This document shows, in pieces, positions 48,301 through 63,000 of a stretch of 64,000 nt of DNA. Origin of the DNA: Xestospongia bergquistia (Eukaryota; Porifera; Demospongiae; Haplosclerida; Petrosiidae). A program made the translations under genes and the position numbers. Below the pieces are notes generated by a model. The model searched no databases. It had not been told where the DNA came from and saw only the letters and a list, made by a program, of their open reading frames with translations. Location of the stretch: assembly GCA_963965975.1 (NCBI GenBank), contig OZ014416.1:3658001-3722000 (forward strand). The letters run 5' to 3'. Numbering within the stretch: position 1 is the stretch's first letter; each line of letters opens with the position of its first letter.

Positions 48301-51300
48301 AACGGTCTAAAGTCTTTAAGTTAAAGACTTTAGAAGGTTTAGACTATTGAGTGAAGTTTATAAAGTAAACTGCGCAGTCTAATGGTCTTTATGTCACTAA
48401 ATAAGTAAACAGCTATTAACAGTTTAGTAAGTTAGTTTGCATTAACGCTCTAATGTCTTCAAGTTAAAGACATTAGTAGGTTTAGAGTATTGAGACAAGT
48501 TTATAAAGTAAACTGCTAAGTCTAGATCTCTTAATGGGACTAACTAAGCATTCAGTTATTAACAGTTTCGTAAGTTAGTTTGCATTAACGCTCTAAAGTC
48601 TTTAAGTTTAAGACTTTAGAAGGTTTAGACTATTGAGAGAAGTTTATAAAGTAAACTGCTCAATCTAAAGGACTTTAAGGCACTAACTAAATAAACAGCT
48701 ATTAACAGTTTATTATGTTCGTTTGCTTTAACGCTCTAAAGTCTTTAAGGGAAACACTTTAGAAGGTTTCGAATATCGAGACAAGTTTATGAAGTAAACT
48801 GCTCAGTCTAAAGGACTTTATGGCACTAACTAAATAAACAGCTATTAACACTTTAGTAAGTTAGTTTGCATTAACGCTCTAAAGTCTTTAAGTTAAAGAC
48901 TTTAGTAGGGTTAGACTCTTGAGAGAATTTTATAAAGTAAACTGCTCAGTCTAAAGGAGTTAATGGGACTAACTAAATAAACAGCTATTAACAGTTTAGT
49001 AAGTTAGTTTGCATTAAAGTTCTAAAGTCTTTAAGTTAAAGACTTTAGAAGGTTTAGACTATTGAGAGAAGTTTATAAAGTAAGCTGCTCAGTCTAAAGG
49101 ACTTTATGGCACTAATTAAATAAACAGCTATTAACAGTTTAGTAAGTTAGTTTGCATTAGCGCTCTACAGTCTTTAAGTTAAAGACTTTAGGAGGTTTAG
49201 ACTATTCAGAGAAGTTCATAAAGTAAACTGCTCAGTCTCAAGGACTTTATGGCACTAACTAAATAAACAGCAATTAACAGTTTAGTAAGTTAGTTTGCAT
49301 TAACGCAATAAAGTCTTTAAGTTAAAGACTTTAGTAGGTATAGACTATTGAGAGAAGTTTATAAAGTAAACTGCTCAGTCTAAAGGACTTTTTGGCACTA
49401 ACTAAATAAACAGCTATTAACAGTTTAGTAAGTTAGTTTGCATTAACGCTTTAAGTCTTCAAGTTAAGGACTTTAGAAGGTTTAGACTAATGAGAGAAGT
49501 TTATAAAGTAAACTGCTCAATCTAAAGGACTTTAAGGCACTAACTAAATAAACAGCTATTAACAGTTTATTATGTTCGTTTGCATTAACGCTCAAAAGTC
49601 TTTAAGGGAAACACTTTAGAAGGTTTAGAATATCGAGACAAGCTTATGAAGTAAACTGCTCAGTCTAAAGGACTTTATGGCACTAACTAAATAAACAGCT
49701 ATTAACACTTTAGTAAGTTAGTTTGCATTAACGCTATAAAGTCTTTAAGTTAATGACTTTAGTAGGGTTAGACTCTTCAGAGAATTTTATAAAGTAAACT
49801 GCTCAGTCTAAAGGAGTTAAAGGGACTAACTAAGCACTCAGTTATTAACAGTTTAGAAAGTTAGTTTGCATTAACGCCATAAAGTCTTTAAGTTAAAGAC
49901 TTTAGAAGGTTTAGACTATTGAGAGAAGTTTATAAAGTATATTACTCAGTCTAAAGGAGTTTATGGCGCTAACCTATTAAACAGCTATTAACAGTTTAGT
50001 AAGTTAGTTTGCATTAACGCTCTAAAGACTTTAAGTTAAAGACTTTATAAAGTTTAGACTGTTGAGTCAACTTTATAAAGTAAACTGCTTAGTATAAAAA
50101 ACTTAATTGGACTAATTAAACAAACTGCTACTAACAGTTTAGTAAGTTTGTTGGCATTAACGCTCTCAAGTCTTTAAGTTAAAGACTTTAGTAGGTTTAC
50201 ACTATTGACTGAAGTTTGTAAAGTAAAGTGTTTAGTAAAAAAATCTTTATGGCACTAACTAAATAAACAACTATTAAAAGTTTAGTAGGTTGGTTTGCAT
50301 TAACATTCTAAAGTCTTTAAGTTGAAGAGTTTAGAAAGTTTAAACTATTGAGTGAATTTTATAAAGTAAACAGCTCAGCCTAAAGGAGTTTATGGCACTA
50401 ACTAAATAAACAGCTATTAACAGTTTAGTAAGTTAGTTTGCATTAACGCTCTAAAGTCTTTAAGTTAAAGACTTTAGAAAGTTTAGACTAATGAGAATGT
50501 TTATAAAGTAACTGCTCAGTATAAAGGACTAAATGGGACTCACTAAGCAAACTGCTATTAACGGTTTTAGACGTTAGTTTGCATTAACGCTCTAAAGTCT
50601 TTAAGAAAAAGACCTTAGAAAGTTTAGACTATTGAGAGAAGTTTATAAACTAAACTGCTCAGTCTAAAGGACTTTATGGCACTAACTAAATAAACAGCTA
50701 TGAACAGTTTAGTAAGTTAGGTTGCATTTACGCTATAAAGTCTTTAAGTTAAAGATTTTACAAGGTTTAGACTATTGACAGATGTTAATAAAGTAAACTG
50801 CTTAGTCTAAAGGAGTTTATGGCACTAACTAAATAAACAGCTATTAACAGTTTAGTAAGTTAGTTTGCATTAACGCTCTAAAATCTTTAAGTTAAAGACT
50901 TTAGAAGGTTTAGACTATTGAGAGAAGTTTATAAAGTAAACTGCTCAGTCTAAAGGACTTTATGGCACTAACTAAATAAACAGCTATTAACAGTTTAGTA
51001 AGTTAGTTTGCATTAACGCTCTAAAGTCTTTAAGTTAAAGACTTTAGAAGGTTTAGACTATTGAGAGAAGAGTATAAAGTAAACTGCTCAGTCTAAAGGA
51101 CTTTATGGCTCGAATTAAATAAACAGCTATTAACAGTTTAGTAAGTTAGTTTGCATTAACGCAATAAAGTCTTTAAGTTAAACACTTTAGTAGGTATAGA
51201 CTATTGAGAGATGCTTATAAAGTAAACTGCTCAGTCTAAAGGACTTTTTGCCACTAACTAAATAAACAGCTATTAACAGTTTAGTAAGTTAGTTTGCATT

Positions 51301-51590
51301 AACGCTCTAAATTCTTTAACTTAAAGACTTTAGAAGGTTTAGACTATTGAGAGAAGTTTATAAAGTAAACTGCTCAGTCTAAAGGACTTTATGGCACTAA
51401 CTAAATAAACAGCTATTAACAGTTTAGTAAGTGAGTTTGCATTAACGCTCTAAAGTCTTTAAGTTAAAGACTTTAGAAGGTTTAGACTATTCAGAGAATT
51501 TTATAAAGTAAACTGCTCAGTCTAAAGGACTTTATGGCTCTAACTAAATAAACAGCTATTAACAGTTTAGTAAGTTAGTTTGCATTAACG

Positions 51591-52110
51591 CAATAAAGTC
51601 TTTAAGTTAATGACTTTAGTAGGTTTAGACTATTGAGAGAAGTTTATAAAGTAAACTACTCAGTCTAAAGGAGTTTATGGCTCTAACTAAATAAACAGCT
51701 ATTAACACTTTAGCAAGTTTGTTTGCATTAACGCTCTAAAGTCTTTAAATTAATGACTTTAGAAGGTTTAGACTATGTAAAGAAGTTTATAAAGTAAACT
51801 GCTCAGTCTAAAGGACTTTATGGCACTAACTAAATAAACAGCTATTAACAGTTTAGTAAGTTAGTTTGCATTAACGCTCTAAAGTCTTCAAGTTAAAGAC
51901 TTTAGTAGGTTTAGACTACTGAGAGAAGTTTATAAAGTAAACTGCTCAGTCTAAAGGACTTTATGGCACTAACTAAGTAAACAGCTATTAACAGTTTAGT
52001 AAGTTAGTTTGTATTAACGCTCTAAAGTCTTTAAGTGAAAGACTTTAGAAGGTTTAGACTATTGAGAGAAGAGTATAAAGTAAACTGCTCAATCTAAAGG
52101 AGTTAAAGGG
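51591..52110 (+). repeat. Satellite block repeated ~12 monomers downstream (53307-53810)
   Basis: Variants 'cgcaataaagtctttaagttaatg', 'aacactttagcaagtttg', 'gactatgtaaagaag/gactatataaagaag', 'tagactactgagagaag', 'gtttgtattaacg' and 'gaagagtataaag' appear in the same order, offset by 1714-1716 bp (12 monomers less a small deletion). Confidence 0.82.
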
Positions 52111-54750
52111 ACTAATTAAGAATTCAGTTATTAACAGTTTAGTAAGTTAGTTTGCATTAACGCTCTAAAGTCTTTAAGTTAAAGACTTTAGAAGGTTTAG
52201 ACTATTGAGAGAAGTTTATAAACTAAACTACTTAGTCTAAAGGACTTTATGTCACTAACTGAATTAACAGCTATTAACAGTTTAGTAAGTTAGTTTGCAT
52301 TAACTCTCTAAAATCTTTAAGTTAAAGACTTTAGAAGGTTTAGACTATTGAGACAAGTTTATAAAGTAAACTGCTCAGTCTAAAGGACTTTATGGCACTA
52401 ACTAAATAAGCAGCTATTAACAGTTTAGTAAGTTAGTTAGCATTAACGCTCTAAAGTCTTTAAGTTAAAGACTTTAGAAGGTTTAGACTATTCAGAGAAG
52501 TTTATAAAGTAAACTGCTCAGTCTAAAGGACTTTATGGCTCTAACTAAATAAACAGCTATTAACAGTTTAGTAAGTTAGTTTGCATTAACGCAATAAAGT
52601 CTTTAAGTTAAAGACTTTAGAAGGTTTAGACAATTGAGAGAAGTTTATAAAGTAAACTGCTTAGTCTAAAGGACTCTATGGCAATAACTAAGTAAACAGC
52701 TATTAACAGTTTAGTAAGTTAGTTTGCATTAACGCTCTAAAGTCCTTAAGTTAAAGACTTTACAAGGTTTAGACTATTGAGAAAAGTTTATAAAGTAAAC
52801 TGCTCAGTCTAAAGAACTTTATGGCACTAACTAAATAAACAGCTATTAACAGTTTAGTAAGTTAGTTTGCATTAACGCTCTAAAGTCTTTAAGTCAAAGA
52901 CTTTAGAAAGTTTAGACTATTGACAGAAGTTTATAAAGTAAACTACTTAGTCTAAAGGACTTTATGGCACTAACTGAATTAACAGCTATTAACTGTTTAG
53001 TAAGTTAGTTTGCATTAACTCTCTAAAATCTTTAAGTTAAAGACTTTAGAAGGTTTAGACTTTTGAGAGAAGTTTATAAAGTAAACTGCTCAGTCTAAAG
53101 GACTTTATGGCACTAACTAAATAAACAGCTATTAACAGTTTAGTAAGTTAGTTTGCATTAACGCTCTAAAGTCTTTAAGTTAAAGACTTTAGAAGGATTA
53201 GACTATTCAGAGAATTTTATAAAGTAAACTGCTCAGTCTAAAGGACTTTATGGCTCTAACTAAATAAACAGCTATTAACAGTTTAGTAAGTTAGTTTGCA
53301 TTAACGCAATAAAGTCTTTAAGTTAATGACTTTAGCAGGTATAGACTATTGAGAGAAGTTCATAAAGTAAACTACTCAGTCTAAAGGAGTTTATGGCTCT
53401 AACTAAATAAACAGCTATTAACACTTTAGCAAGTTTGTTTGCATTAACGCTCTAAAGTCTTTAAATTAATGACTTTAGAAGGTTTAGACTATATAAAGAA
53501 GTTTATAAAGTAAACTGCTCAGGCTAAAGGACTTTATGGCACTAACTAAATAAACAGCTATTAACAGTTTAGTAAGTTAGTTTGCATTAACGCTTTAAAG
53601 TCTTTAAGTTAAAACTTTAGTAGGTTTAGACTACTGAGAGAAGTTTATAAAGTAAACTGCTCAGTCTAAAGGACTTTATGGCACTAACTAAGTAAACAGC
53701 TATTAACAGTTTAGTAAGTTAGTTTGTATTAACGCTCTAAAGTCTTTAAGTGAAAGACTTTAGAAGGTTTAGACTATTGAGAGAAGAGTATAAAGTAAAC
53801 TGCTCAATCTAAAGGACTTTATGGCACTAACTAAATAAACAGCTATTAACAGTTTATTAAGTTTGTTTGCGTTAACGCTCTAAAGTCTTTAAGTTAAAGA
53901 CTTTAGAAGGTTTAGACTATTGAGTGAAGTTTATAAAGTAAACTGCTCAGTCTAAAGGACTTTATGGCACTAACTAAATAAACAGCTATTAAAAGTTTAG
54001 TAAGTTAGTTTGCATTAACGCTCTAAAGTCTTTAACTTAAAGAGTTTAGAAGGTTTAGACTATTGAGAGAAGTTTATAAAGTAAACTGCTCAGTCTAAAG
54101 GACTTTATGGCACTAACTAAATAAACAGCTATTAACAGTTTAGTAAGTTAGTTTGCATTAACGCGCTAAAGTCTTTAAGTTAAAGACTTTAGAAGGTTTA
54201 AACTATTCAGAGAAGTTTATAAAGTAAACTGCTCAGTCTAAAGGACTTTATGGCACTCACTAAATAAACAGCTATTAACAGTTTAGTAAGTTAGTTCGCA
54301 TTAACGCAATAAAGTCTTTAAGTTAAAGACTTTAGTAGGTATAGACTATTGAGAGAAGTTTATAAAATAAACTGCTCAGTCTAAAGGACTTTTTGGCACT
54401 AACTAAATAAAAAGCTATTAACAGTTTAGTAGGTTAGTTGGCATTAACGCTCTAAAGTCTTTAAGTTAAGGACTTTAGAAGTTTAGACTATTGAGAGTGG
54501 TTTATAAAGTAAACTGCTCAGTCTAAAGGACTTTATGGCACTAACCATATAAACAGCTATTAACAGTTTAGTAAATTAGTTTGCATTAACGCTCCAAAGT
54601 CTTTAAGTTAAAGACTTTAGTAGGTTTAGACCATTGAGAGAAGTTTATAAAGTAAACCGTTCAGTCTAAAGGACTTTATGGCACTAAGTAAATAAACAGC
54701 TATTAACAAATTAGCAAGTTTGTTTGCATTAACGCTCTAAAGTCTTTAAG

Positions 54751-57590
54751 TTAATGACTTTAGAAGGTTTAGAATATATAAAGAAGTTTATAAAGTAAAC
54801 TGCTCAGTCTAAAGGACTTTTTGGCACTAACTAAATAAAAAGCTATTAACAGTTTAGTAAGTTGGTTTGCATTAACGCTCTAAAGTCTTTAAGTTAAAGA
54901 CTTTAGTAGGTTTAGACTATTGAGAGAAGTTTATAAAGTAAACTGCTCAGTCTAAAGGACTTTATGGCACTAACTAAATAAACAGCTATTAACAGTTTAG
55001 TAAGTTAGTTTGCATTAACGCTCTAAAGTCTTTAAGTTAAAGACTTTAGAAGGTTTAGACAATTGAGAGAAGAGTATAAAGTAAACTGCTCAGTCTAAAG
55101 GACTTTATGCCACTAACTAAATAAACAGCTATTAACAGTTTAGTAAGTTAGTTTGCATTAACGCTCTAAAGTCTTTAAGTTAAAGACTTTAGAAGGTTTA
55201 GACTATTGAGAGAAGTTTATAAGGTAAACTGCTCAGTCTAAAGGACTTTATGGCACTAACTAAATAAACAGCTATTAACAGTTTAGTAAGATTGTTTGCA
55301 TTAACGCTCTAAAGTCTTTAAGTTAAAGACTTTAGCAGGTATAGACTATTGAGAGAAGTTTATAAAGTAAACTGCTCAGTCTAAAGGACTTTTTGCTACT
55401 AAATAAATAAACAGCTATTAACAGTTTAGTAAGTTTGTTTGCATTAACGCTCTAAAGTCTTTAAGTTAAAGACTTTAGAAGGTTTAGACTATTGAGAGAA
55501 GTTTATAAAGTAAACCGCTTAGCCTAAAGGACTTTATGGCACTCACTAAATAAACAGCTATTAAAAGTTTATTAAGTTATTTTGCATTAACGCTCTAAAG
55601 TCTTTAAGTTAAAGACTTTAGAAGGTTTAGACTATTGAGAGAATTTTATAAAGTAAACTGCTTAGTCTAAAGGACTTTATGGCACTAAATAAATAAACAG
55701 CTAATAACAGTTTAGTAAGTTTGTTTGCGTTAAAGTTCTAAAGTCTTTAAGTTAAAGACTTTAGAAGGTTTAGACTATTGAGAGAAGTTTATAAAGTAAA
55801 CTGCTCAGTCTAAAGGACATTATGGTACTAACTAAGTAAACAGCTATTAACAGTTTAGTAAGCTAGTTTGCATTAACGCTCTAAAGTCTTTAAGTTAAAG
55901 ACTTTAGAAGGTTTAGACTATTGAGAGAAGTTTATAAAGTAAACTGCTCTGTCTAAAGTACTTTATGGCACTAACTAAATAAACAGCTATTAACAGTTTA
56001 GTAAGTTAGTTTGCATTAACGCTCTAAAGTCTTTAAGTTAAAGACTTTTGAAGGTTTAGACTATTGAGAGAAGTTTATAAAGTAAACTGCTCAGTCTAAA
56101 GGACTTTATGGCACTAACTAAATAAACAGCTATTAACAGTTTAGTAAGTTAGTTTGCATTAACGCTCTAAAGTCTTTAAGTTAATGACTTTAGAAGGTTT
56201 AGAATATATAAAGAAGTTTATAAAGTAAACTGCTCAGTCTAAAGGACTTTTTGGCACTAACTAAATAAAAAGCTATTAACAGTTTAGTAAGTTGGTTTGC
56301 ATTAACGCTCTAAAGTCTTTAAGTTAAAGACTTTAGTAGGTTTAGACTATTGAGAGAAGTTTATAAAGTAAACTGCTCAGTCTAAAGGACTTTATGGCAC
56401 TAACTAAGTAAACAGCTATTAACAGTTTAGTAAGTTAGTTTGCATTAACGCTCTAAAGTCTTTAAGTTAAAGACTTTAGAAGGTTTAGACAATTGAGAGA
56501 AGAGTATGAAGTAAACTGCTCAGTCTAAAGGACTTTATGCCACTAACTAAATAAACAGCTATTAACAGTTTAGTAAGTTAGTTTGCATTAACGCTCTAAA
56601 GTCTTTAAGTTAAAGACTTTAGAAGGTTTAGACTATTGAGAGAAGTTTATAAGGTAAACTGCTCAGTCTAAAGGACTTTATGGCACTAACTAAATAAAAA
56701 GCTATTAACAGTTTAGTAAGATTGTTTGCATTAACGCTCTAAAGTCTTTAAGTTAAAGACTTTAGCAGGTATAGACTATTGAGAGAAGTTTATAAAGTAA
56801 ACTGCTCAGTCTAAAGGACTTTTTGCTACTAAATAAATAAACAGCTATTAACAGTTTAGTAAGTTTGTTTGCATTAACGCTCTAAAGTCTTTAAGTTAAA
56901 GACTTTAGAAGGTTTAGACTATTGAGAGAAGTTTATAAAGTAAACCGCTTAGTCTAAAGGACTTTATGGCACTCACTAAATAAACAGCTATTAACAGTTT
57001 ATTAAGTTATTTTGCATTAACGCTCTAAAGTCTTTAAGTTAAAGACTTTAGAAGGTTTAGACTATTGAGAGAATTTTATAAAGTAAACTGCTTAGTCTAA
57101 AGGACTTTATGGCACTAAATAAATAAACAGCTAATAACAGTTTAGTAAGTTTGTTTGCGTTAAAGTTCTAAAGTCTTTAAGTTAAAGACTTTAGAAGGTT
57201 TAGACTATTGAGAGAAGTTTATAAAGTAAACTGCTCAGTCTAAAGGACATTATGGTACTAACTAAGTAAACAGCTATTAACAGTTTAGTAAGCTAGTTTG
57301 CATTAACGCTCTAAAGTCTTTAAGTTAAAGACTTTAGAAGGTTTAGACTATTGAGAGAAGTTTATAAAGTAAACTGCTCTGTCTAAAGTACTTTATGGCA
57401 CTAACTAAATAAACAGCTATTAACAGTTTAGTAAGTTAGTTTGCATTAACGCTCTAAAGTCTTTAAGTTAAAGACTTTTGAAGGTTTAGACTATTGAGAG
57501 AAGTTTATAAAGTAAACTGCTCAGTCTAAAGGACTTTATGGCACTAACTAAATAAACAGCTATTAACAGTTTAGTAAGTTAGTTTGCATT
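54751..57590 (+). repeat. Two near-identical 10-monomer (1430-bp) satellite blocks
   Basis: 54751-56180 and 56181-57590 share a full set of private variants, including 'tagaatatataaagaag', 'ggactttttggcac', 'gtaaaccgcttag', 'gcgttaaagttctaaag', 'ggacattatggtac' and 'ctgctctgtctaaagtac'. The offset is 1430 bp at every landmark checked. This is a recent tandem duplication of a ten-monomer block, a nascent higher-order repeat. Confidence 0.93.
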
Positions 57591-58019
57591 AAAGTTGTAA
57601 TGTCTTTAAGTTAAAGACTTTAGAAGGTTTAGACTATTGAGAGATGTTTATAAAGTAAACTGCTCAGTCTAAAGGACTTTATGGCACTAACTAAATAAAC
57701 AGCTATTAACAGTTTAGTAAGTTAGTTTGCATTAACGCTCTAAAGTCTTTAAGTTAAAGGCTTTAGAAGGTTTAGACTATTCAGAGAAGTTTATAAAGTA
57801 AACTGCTCAGTCTAAAGGACTTTATGGCACTAACTTAATAAACAACTATTAACAGTTTAGTAAGTTAGTTTGCATTAACGCTCTAAAGTCTTTAAGTTAA
57901 AGGCTTTAGAAGGTTTAGACTATTCAGAGAAGTTTATAAAGTAAACTGCTCAGTCTAAAGGACTTTATGGCACTAACTAAATAAACAACTATTAACAGTT
58001 TAGTAAGTTAGTTTGCATT

Positions 58020-60070
58020 AACGCAATAATGTCTTTAAGTTAAAGACTTTAGTAGGTATAGACTATTGAGTGAAGTTTATAAAGTAAACTACTCAGTCTA
58101 AAGGACTTTTTGGCACTAACTAAATAAACAGCTATTAACAGTTTACAAAGTTAGTTGGCATTAACGCTCTAAAGTCTTTAAGTTAAGGACTTTAGAAGGT
58201 TTAGACTATTGAGAGAAGTTTATAAAGTAAACTGCTCAGTCTAAAGGACTTTATGCCACTAACTCTATAAACAGCTATTAACAGTTTAGTAAATTAGTTT
58301 GCATTAACGCTCTAAAGTCTTTAAGTTAAAGACTTTAGTAGTTTTAGAACATTGAGGGAAGTTTATAAAGTAAACTGCTCAGTCTAAAGGACTTTATGGC
58401 ACTAACTAAATAAACAGCTATTAACAGTTTAGTAAGTTAGTTTGCATTAACGCTCTAAAGTCTTTAAGTTAAAGACTTTAGAAGGTTTAGACTATTCAGA
58501 GAAGTTTATAAAGTAAACTGCTCTGTCTAAAGTACTTTATGGCACTAACTAAATAAACAGCTATTAACAGTTTAGTAAGTTAGTTTGCATTAACGCTCTA
58601 AAGTCTTTAAGTTAAAGACTTTTGAAGGTTTAGACTATTGAGAGAAGTTTATAAAGTAAACTGCTCAGTCTAAAGGACTTTATGGCACTAACTAAGTAAA
58701 CAGCTATTAACAGTTTAGTAAGTTAGTTTGCATTAACGCTCTAAAGTCTTTAAGATAAAAACTTTAGAAGGTTTAGACTTTTGAGAGAAGTTTATAAAGT
58801 AAACTGCTCAGTCTAAAGGACTTTATGGCACTAACTAAATAAACAGCTATTAACAGTTTAGTAAGTTAGTTTGCATTAAAGTTGTAATGTCTTTAAGTTA
58901 AAGACTTTAGAAGGTTTAGACTATTGAGAGAAGTTTATAAAGTAAACTGCTCAGTCTAAAGGACTTTATGGCACTAAGTAAATAAACAGCTATTAACAGT
59001 TTAGTAAGTTAGTTTGCATTAACGCAATAATGTCTTTAAGTTAAAGACTTTAGTAGGTATAGACTATTGAGTGAAGTTTATAAGGTAAACTACTCAGTCT
59101 AAAGGACTTTTTGGCACTAACTAAATAAACAGCTATTAACAGTTTAGTAAGTTAGTTGGCATTAACGCTCTAAAGTCTTTAAGTTAAGGACTTTAGAAGG
59201 TTTAGACTATTGAGAGAAGTTTATAAAGTAAACTGCTCAGTCTAAAGGACTTTATGGCACTAACTCTAGCTATTAACAGTTTAGTAAATTAGTTTGCATT
59301 AACGCTCTAAAGTCTTTAAGTTAAAGACTTTAGTAGTTTTAGAACATTGAGGGAAGTTTATAAAGTAAACTGCTCAGTCTAAAGGACTTTATGGCACTAA
59401 CTAAATAAACAGCTATTAACAATTTAGCAAGTTTGTTTGCATTAACGCTCTAAAGTCTTTAAGTTAATGACTTTAGAAGGTTTAGACTATATAAAGAAGT
59501 TTATAAAGTAAACTGCTAAGTCTAAAGGACTTTATGGCACTAACTAAATAAAGAGCTATTAACAGTTTAGTAAGTTAGTTTGCATTAATGCTCTAAAGTC
59601 TTTAAGTTAAAGACTTTAGTATGTTTAGACTATTGAGAGAAGTTTATAAAGTAAACTGCTCAGTCTAAAGGACTTTATGGCACTAACTAAGTAAACAGCT
59701 ATTAACAGTTTAGTAAGTTTGTTTGCATTAACGCTCTAAAGTCTTTAAGTTCAAGACTTTAGAAGGTTTAGACTATTGAGAGAAGTTTATAAAGTAAACT
59801 GCTCTGTCTAAAGTACTTTATGGCACTAACTAAATAAACAGCTATTAACAGTTTAGTAAGTTAGTTTGCATTAACGCTCTAAAGTCTTTAAGTTAAAGAC
59901 TTTTGAAGGTTTAGACTATTGAGAGAAGTTTATAAAGTAAACTGCTCAGTCTAAAGGACTTTATGGCACTAACTAAGTAAACAGCTATTAACAGTTTAGT
60001 AAGTTAGTTTGCATTAACGCTCTAAAGTCTTTAAGATAAAAACTTTAGAAGGTTTAGACTTTTGAGAGAA
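58020..60070 (+). repeat. Satellite blocks repeated at ~7 and 9 monomers
   Basis: The 'gcaataatgtctttaag' to 'gtaaactactcagtctaaagg' variant monomer at 58023 recurs at 59023 (about 7 monomers). The pair 'ctgctctgtctaaagtac' and 'aagataaaaactttag' at 58514-58760 recurs at about 59797-60040 (about 9 monomers). 59023-59420 also carries a roughly 13-bp deletion in 'ctaactctagctattaac'. Confidence 0.75.
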
Positions 60071-63000
60071 GTTTATAAAGTAAACTGCTCAGTCTAAAGG
60101 ACTTTATGGCACTAACTAAATAAACAGCTATTAACAATTTAGTACGTTAGTTTGCATTAACGCTTAAAGTCTTTAAGTTAAAGACTTTAGAAGGTTAAGA
60201 CATTTGAGAGAAGTTTATAAAGTAAACTGCTCAGTCTTAAGGACTTTATGGCACTAACTATATAAACAGCTATTAACAGTTTAGTAAGGTAGTTGGCATT
60301 AACGCTCTAAAGTCTTTATGTTAAAGACTTTAGAAGGTTTAGACTAGTGATAGAAGTTTATAAAGTAAACTGCTCAGTCTAAAAGACTTTATGGCACTAA
60401 CTAAATAAAAAGCTCTTAACAGTTTAGTAAGTTTGTTTGCATTAACGCAATAAAGTCTTTAAGTTAAAGACTTTAGAAGGTATAGACTATTGAGAGAAAT
60501 TTATAAAGTAAACTGCTTAATCTAAATGACTTTATGGCGCTAACTATATAAACAGCTATTAACAGTTTAGTAAAATAGTTTGCATTAACGCTCTAAAGTC
60601 TTTAAGTTAAAGACTTTAAAAGGCTTAGACTCTTTAGAGAAGTTTATAAAGTAAACTGCTCAGTCTATAGGACTTTATGGCACTAACTAGATAAACAACT
60701 ATTAACAGTCAAGTAAGCTAGTTTGCTTTAACGCTCTAAAGTCTTTAAGTTAAATACTTTAGAAGGTTTATACTATTGAGAGAAGTTTATAAAGTAAACT
60801 GCTCAGTCTAAAGGACTTTATGGCACTAACTAAATAAACAGCTATTAACAGTTTAGTAAGTTAGTTTGCATTAACGCTCTAAAGACTTTAAGTTAAAGAC
60901 TTTAGAAGGTTCAGACTATTTAGAGAAGTTTATAAAGTAAACTGCTCAGTCTAAAGGACTTTATGGCACTAACTAAGTAAACAGCTATTAACAGTTAAGT
61001 AAGTTAGTTTGCATTAACGCTCTAAATTCTTTAAGTTAAATACTTTAAAGGTTTAGACTATTTAGAGAAGTTTATAAAGTAAACTGCTCAGTCTAAAGGA
61101 CTTTATGGCACTAACTAAGTAAACAGCTACTGACAGTTTAGAAAGTTAGTTAGCATTAACGCTCTAAAGTCTTCAAGTTAAAGACTTTAGAAGGTTTAGA
61201 CTATTGAGAGAAGATTATAAAGTAAACTGCTCAGTCTAAAGGACTTTATGGCACTAATTAAATAAACAGCTATTAACAGTTTAGTTAGTTAGTTTGCATT
61301 AACGCTCTAAAGTCTTTAAGTTAAAGACTTTAGAAGGTTTAGACTATTCAGAGAAGTTTATAAAGTAAACTGCTCAGTCTAAAGGACTTTATGGCACTAA
61401 ATAAATAAACAGCTATTAACAGTTTAGTAAGTTAGTTTGCATTAACGCAATAAAGTCTTTAAGTTAAAGACTTTAGTACGTTTAGACTATTGAGAGAAGT
61501 TTATAAAGTAAACTGCTCAGTCTAAAGGACTTTATGGCACTAACTAAATAAACAGCTATTAACAGTTTAGTAAGTTAGTTGGCATTCACGCTCTAAAGTC
61601 TTTAAGTTAAAGACTTTAGTAGGTTCAGACTATTGAGTGAATTTTATAAAGTAAACTGCTCAGTCTAAAGGACTTTATGGCACTAACTAAGTAAACAGCT
61701 ATTAACAGTTTAGTAAGATTGTTTGCATTAACGCTCTAAAGTCTTTAAGTTAAAGACTTTAGAAGGTTTAGACTATTGAGAGAAGTTTATAAAGTAAACT
61801 GCTCAGTCTAAAGGACTTTATGGCACTAACTAAGCAAACAGCTATAAATAGTTTAGTAAGTTAGTTTGCATTAACTCTCTAAAGTCTTTAAGTTATAGAC
61901 TTAAAAGGTTTAGACTATTGACAGAAGTTTATAAAGTAAACTGCTCAGTCTTAAGGACTTTATGGCACTAAATATATAAACAGCTATTAACAGTTTAGTA
62001 AGGTAGTTTGCATTAACGCTCTAAAGTCTTTATGTTAAAGACTTTAGAAGTTTAGACTATTGAGAGAAGTTTATAAAGTAAACTGCTCAGTCTAAAAAAC
62101 TTTATGGCACTAACTAAGTCAACAGCTATTAACAGTTTAGTAAGTTAGTTTGCATTAACGCTCTAAAGTCTTTAAGTTAATGACTTTAGAAGGTTTAGAC
62201 TATTGAGAGAAGTTTTTAAAGTAAACTGCTCACTCTAAAGGACTTTATGGCACTAACTAAATAAACAGCTATTAACAATTTAGCAAGTTTGTTTGCATTA
62301 ACGCTGTAAAGTCTTTAAATTAATGACTTTAGAAGGTTTAGACTATATAAAGAAGTTCATAAAGTAAACTGCTCAGTCTAAAGGACTTTATGGCACTAAG
62401 TAATTAAACAGCTATTAACAGTTTAGTAAGTTAGTTTGCATTAACGCTCTAAAGTCTTTAAGTTAAAGACTTTAGTAGGTTTAGACTATTGAGAGTAATT
62501 TATAAAGTAAACTGCTCTGTCTAAAGGACTTTATGGCACTAACTAAGTAAACAGCTATTAACAGTTTAGTAAGTTTGTTTGCATTAACGCTCTAAAGTCT
62601 TTAAGTTAAAGACTTTAGTAGGTTTAGACTATTGAGAGACGTTTATAAAGTAAACTGATCAGTCTAAAGGACTTTATGGCACTAACTGAATAAACAGCTA
62701 TTAACAGTTTAGTAAGTTAGTTTGCATTAACGGTCTAAAGTCTTTAAGTTAAAGACTTTAGAAGGTTTAGACTATTCAGAGAAGTTTATAGAGTAAACTG
62801 CTCAGTCTAAAGGACTTTATGGCACTAACTAAATAAACAGCTATTAACAGTTTAGTAAGATTGTTTGCAATAACGCTCTAAAGTCTTTAACTTAAAGACT
62901 TTTGAAGATTTAGACTATTTAAAGGAGTTTATAAAGTAAACTACTCTGTCTAAAGGACTTTCTGGCACTAACTAAATAAACAGCTATTAACAGTTTAGTA

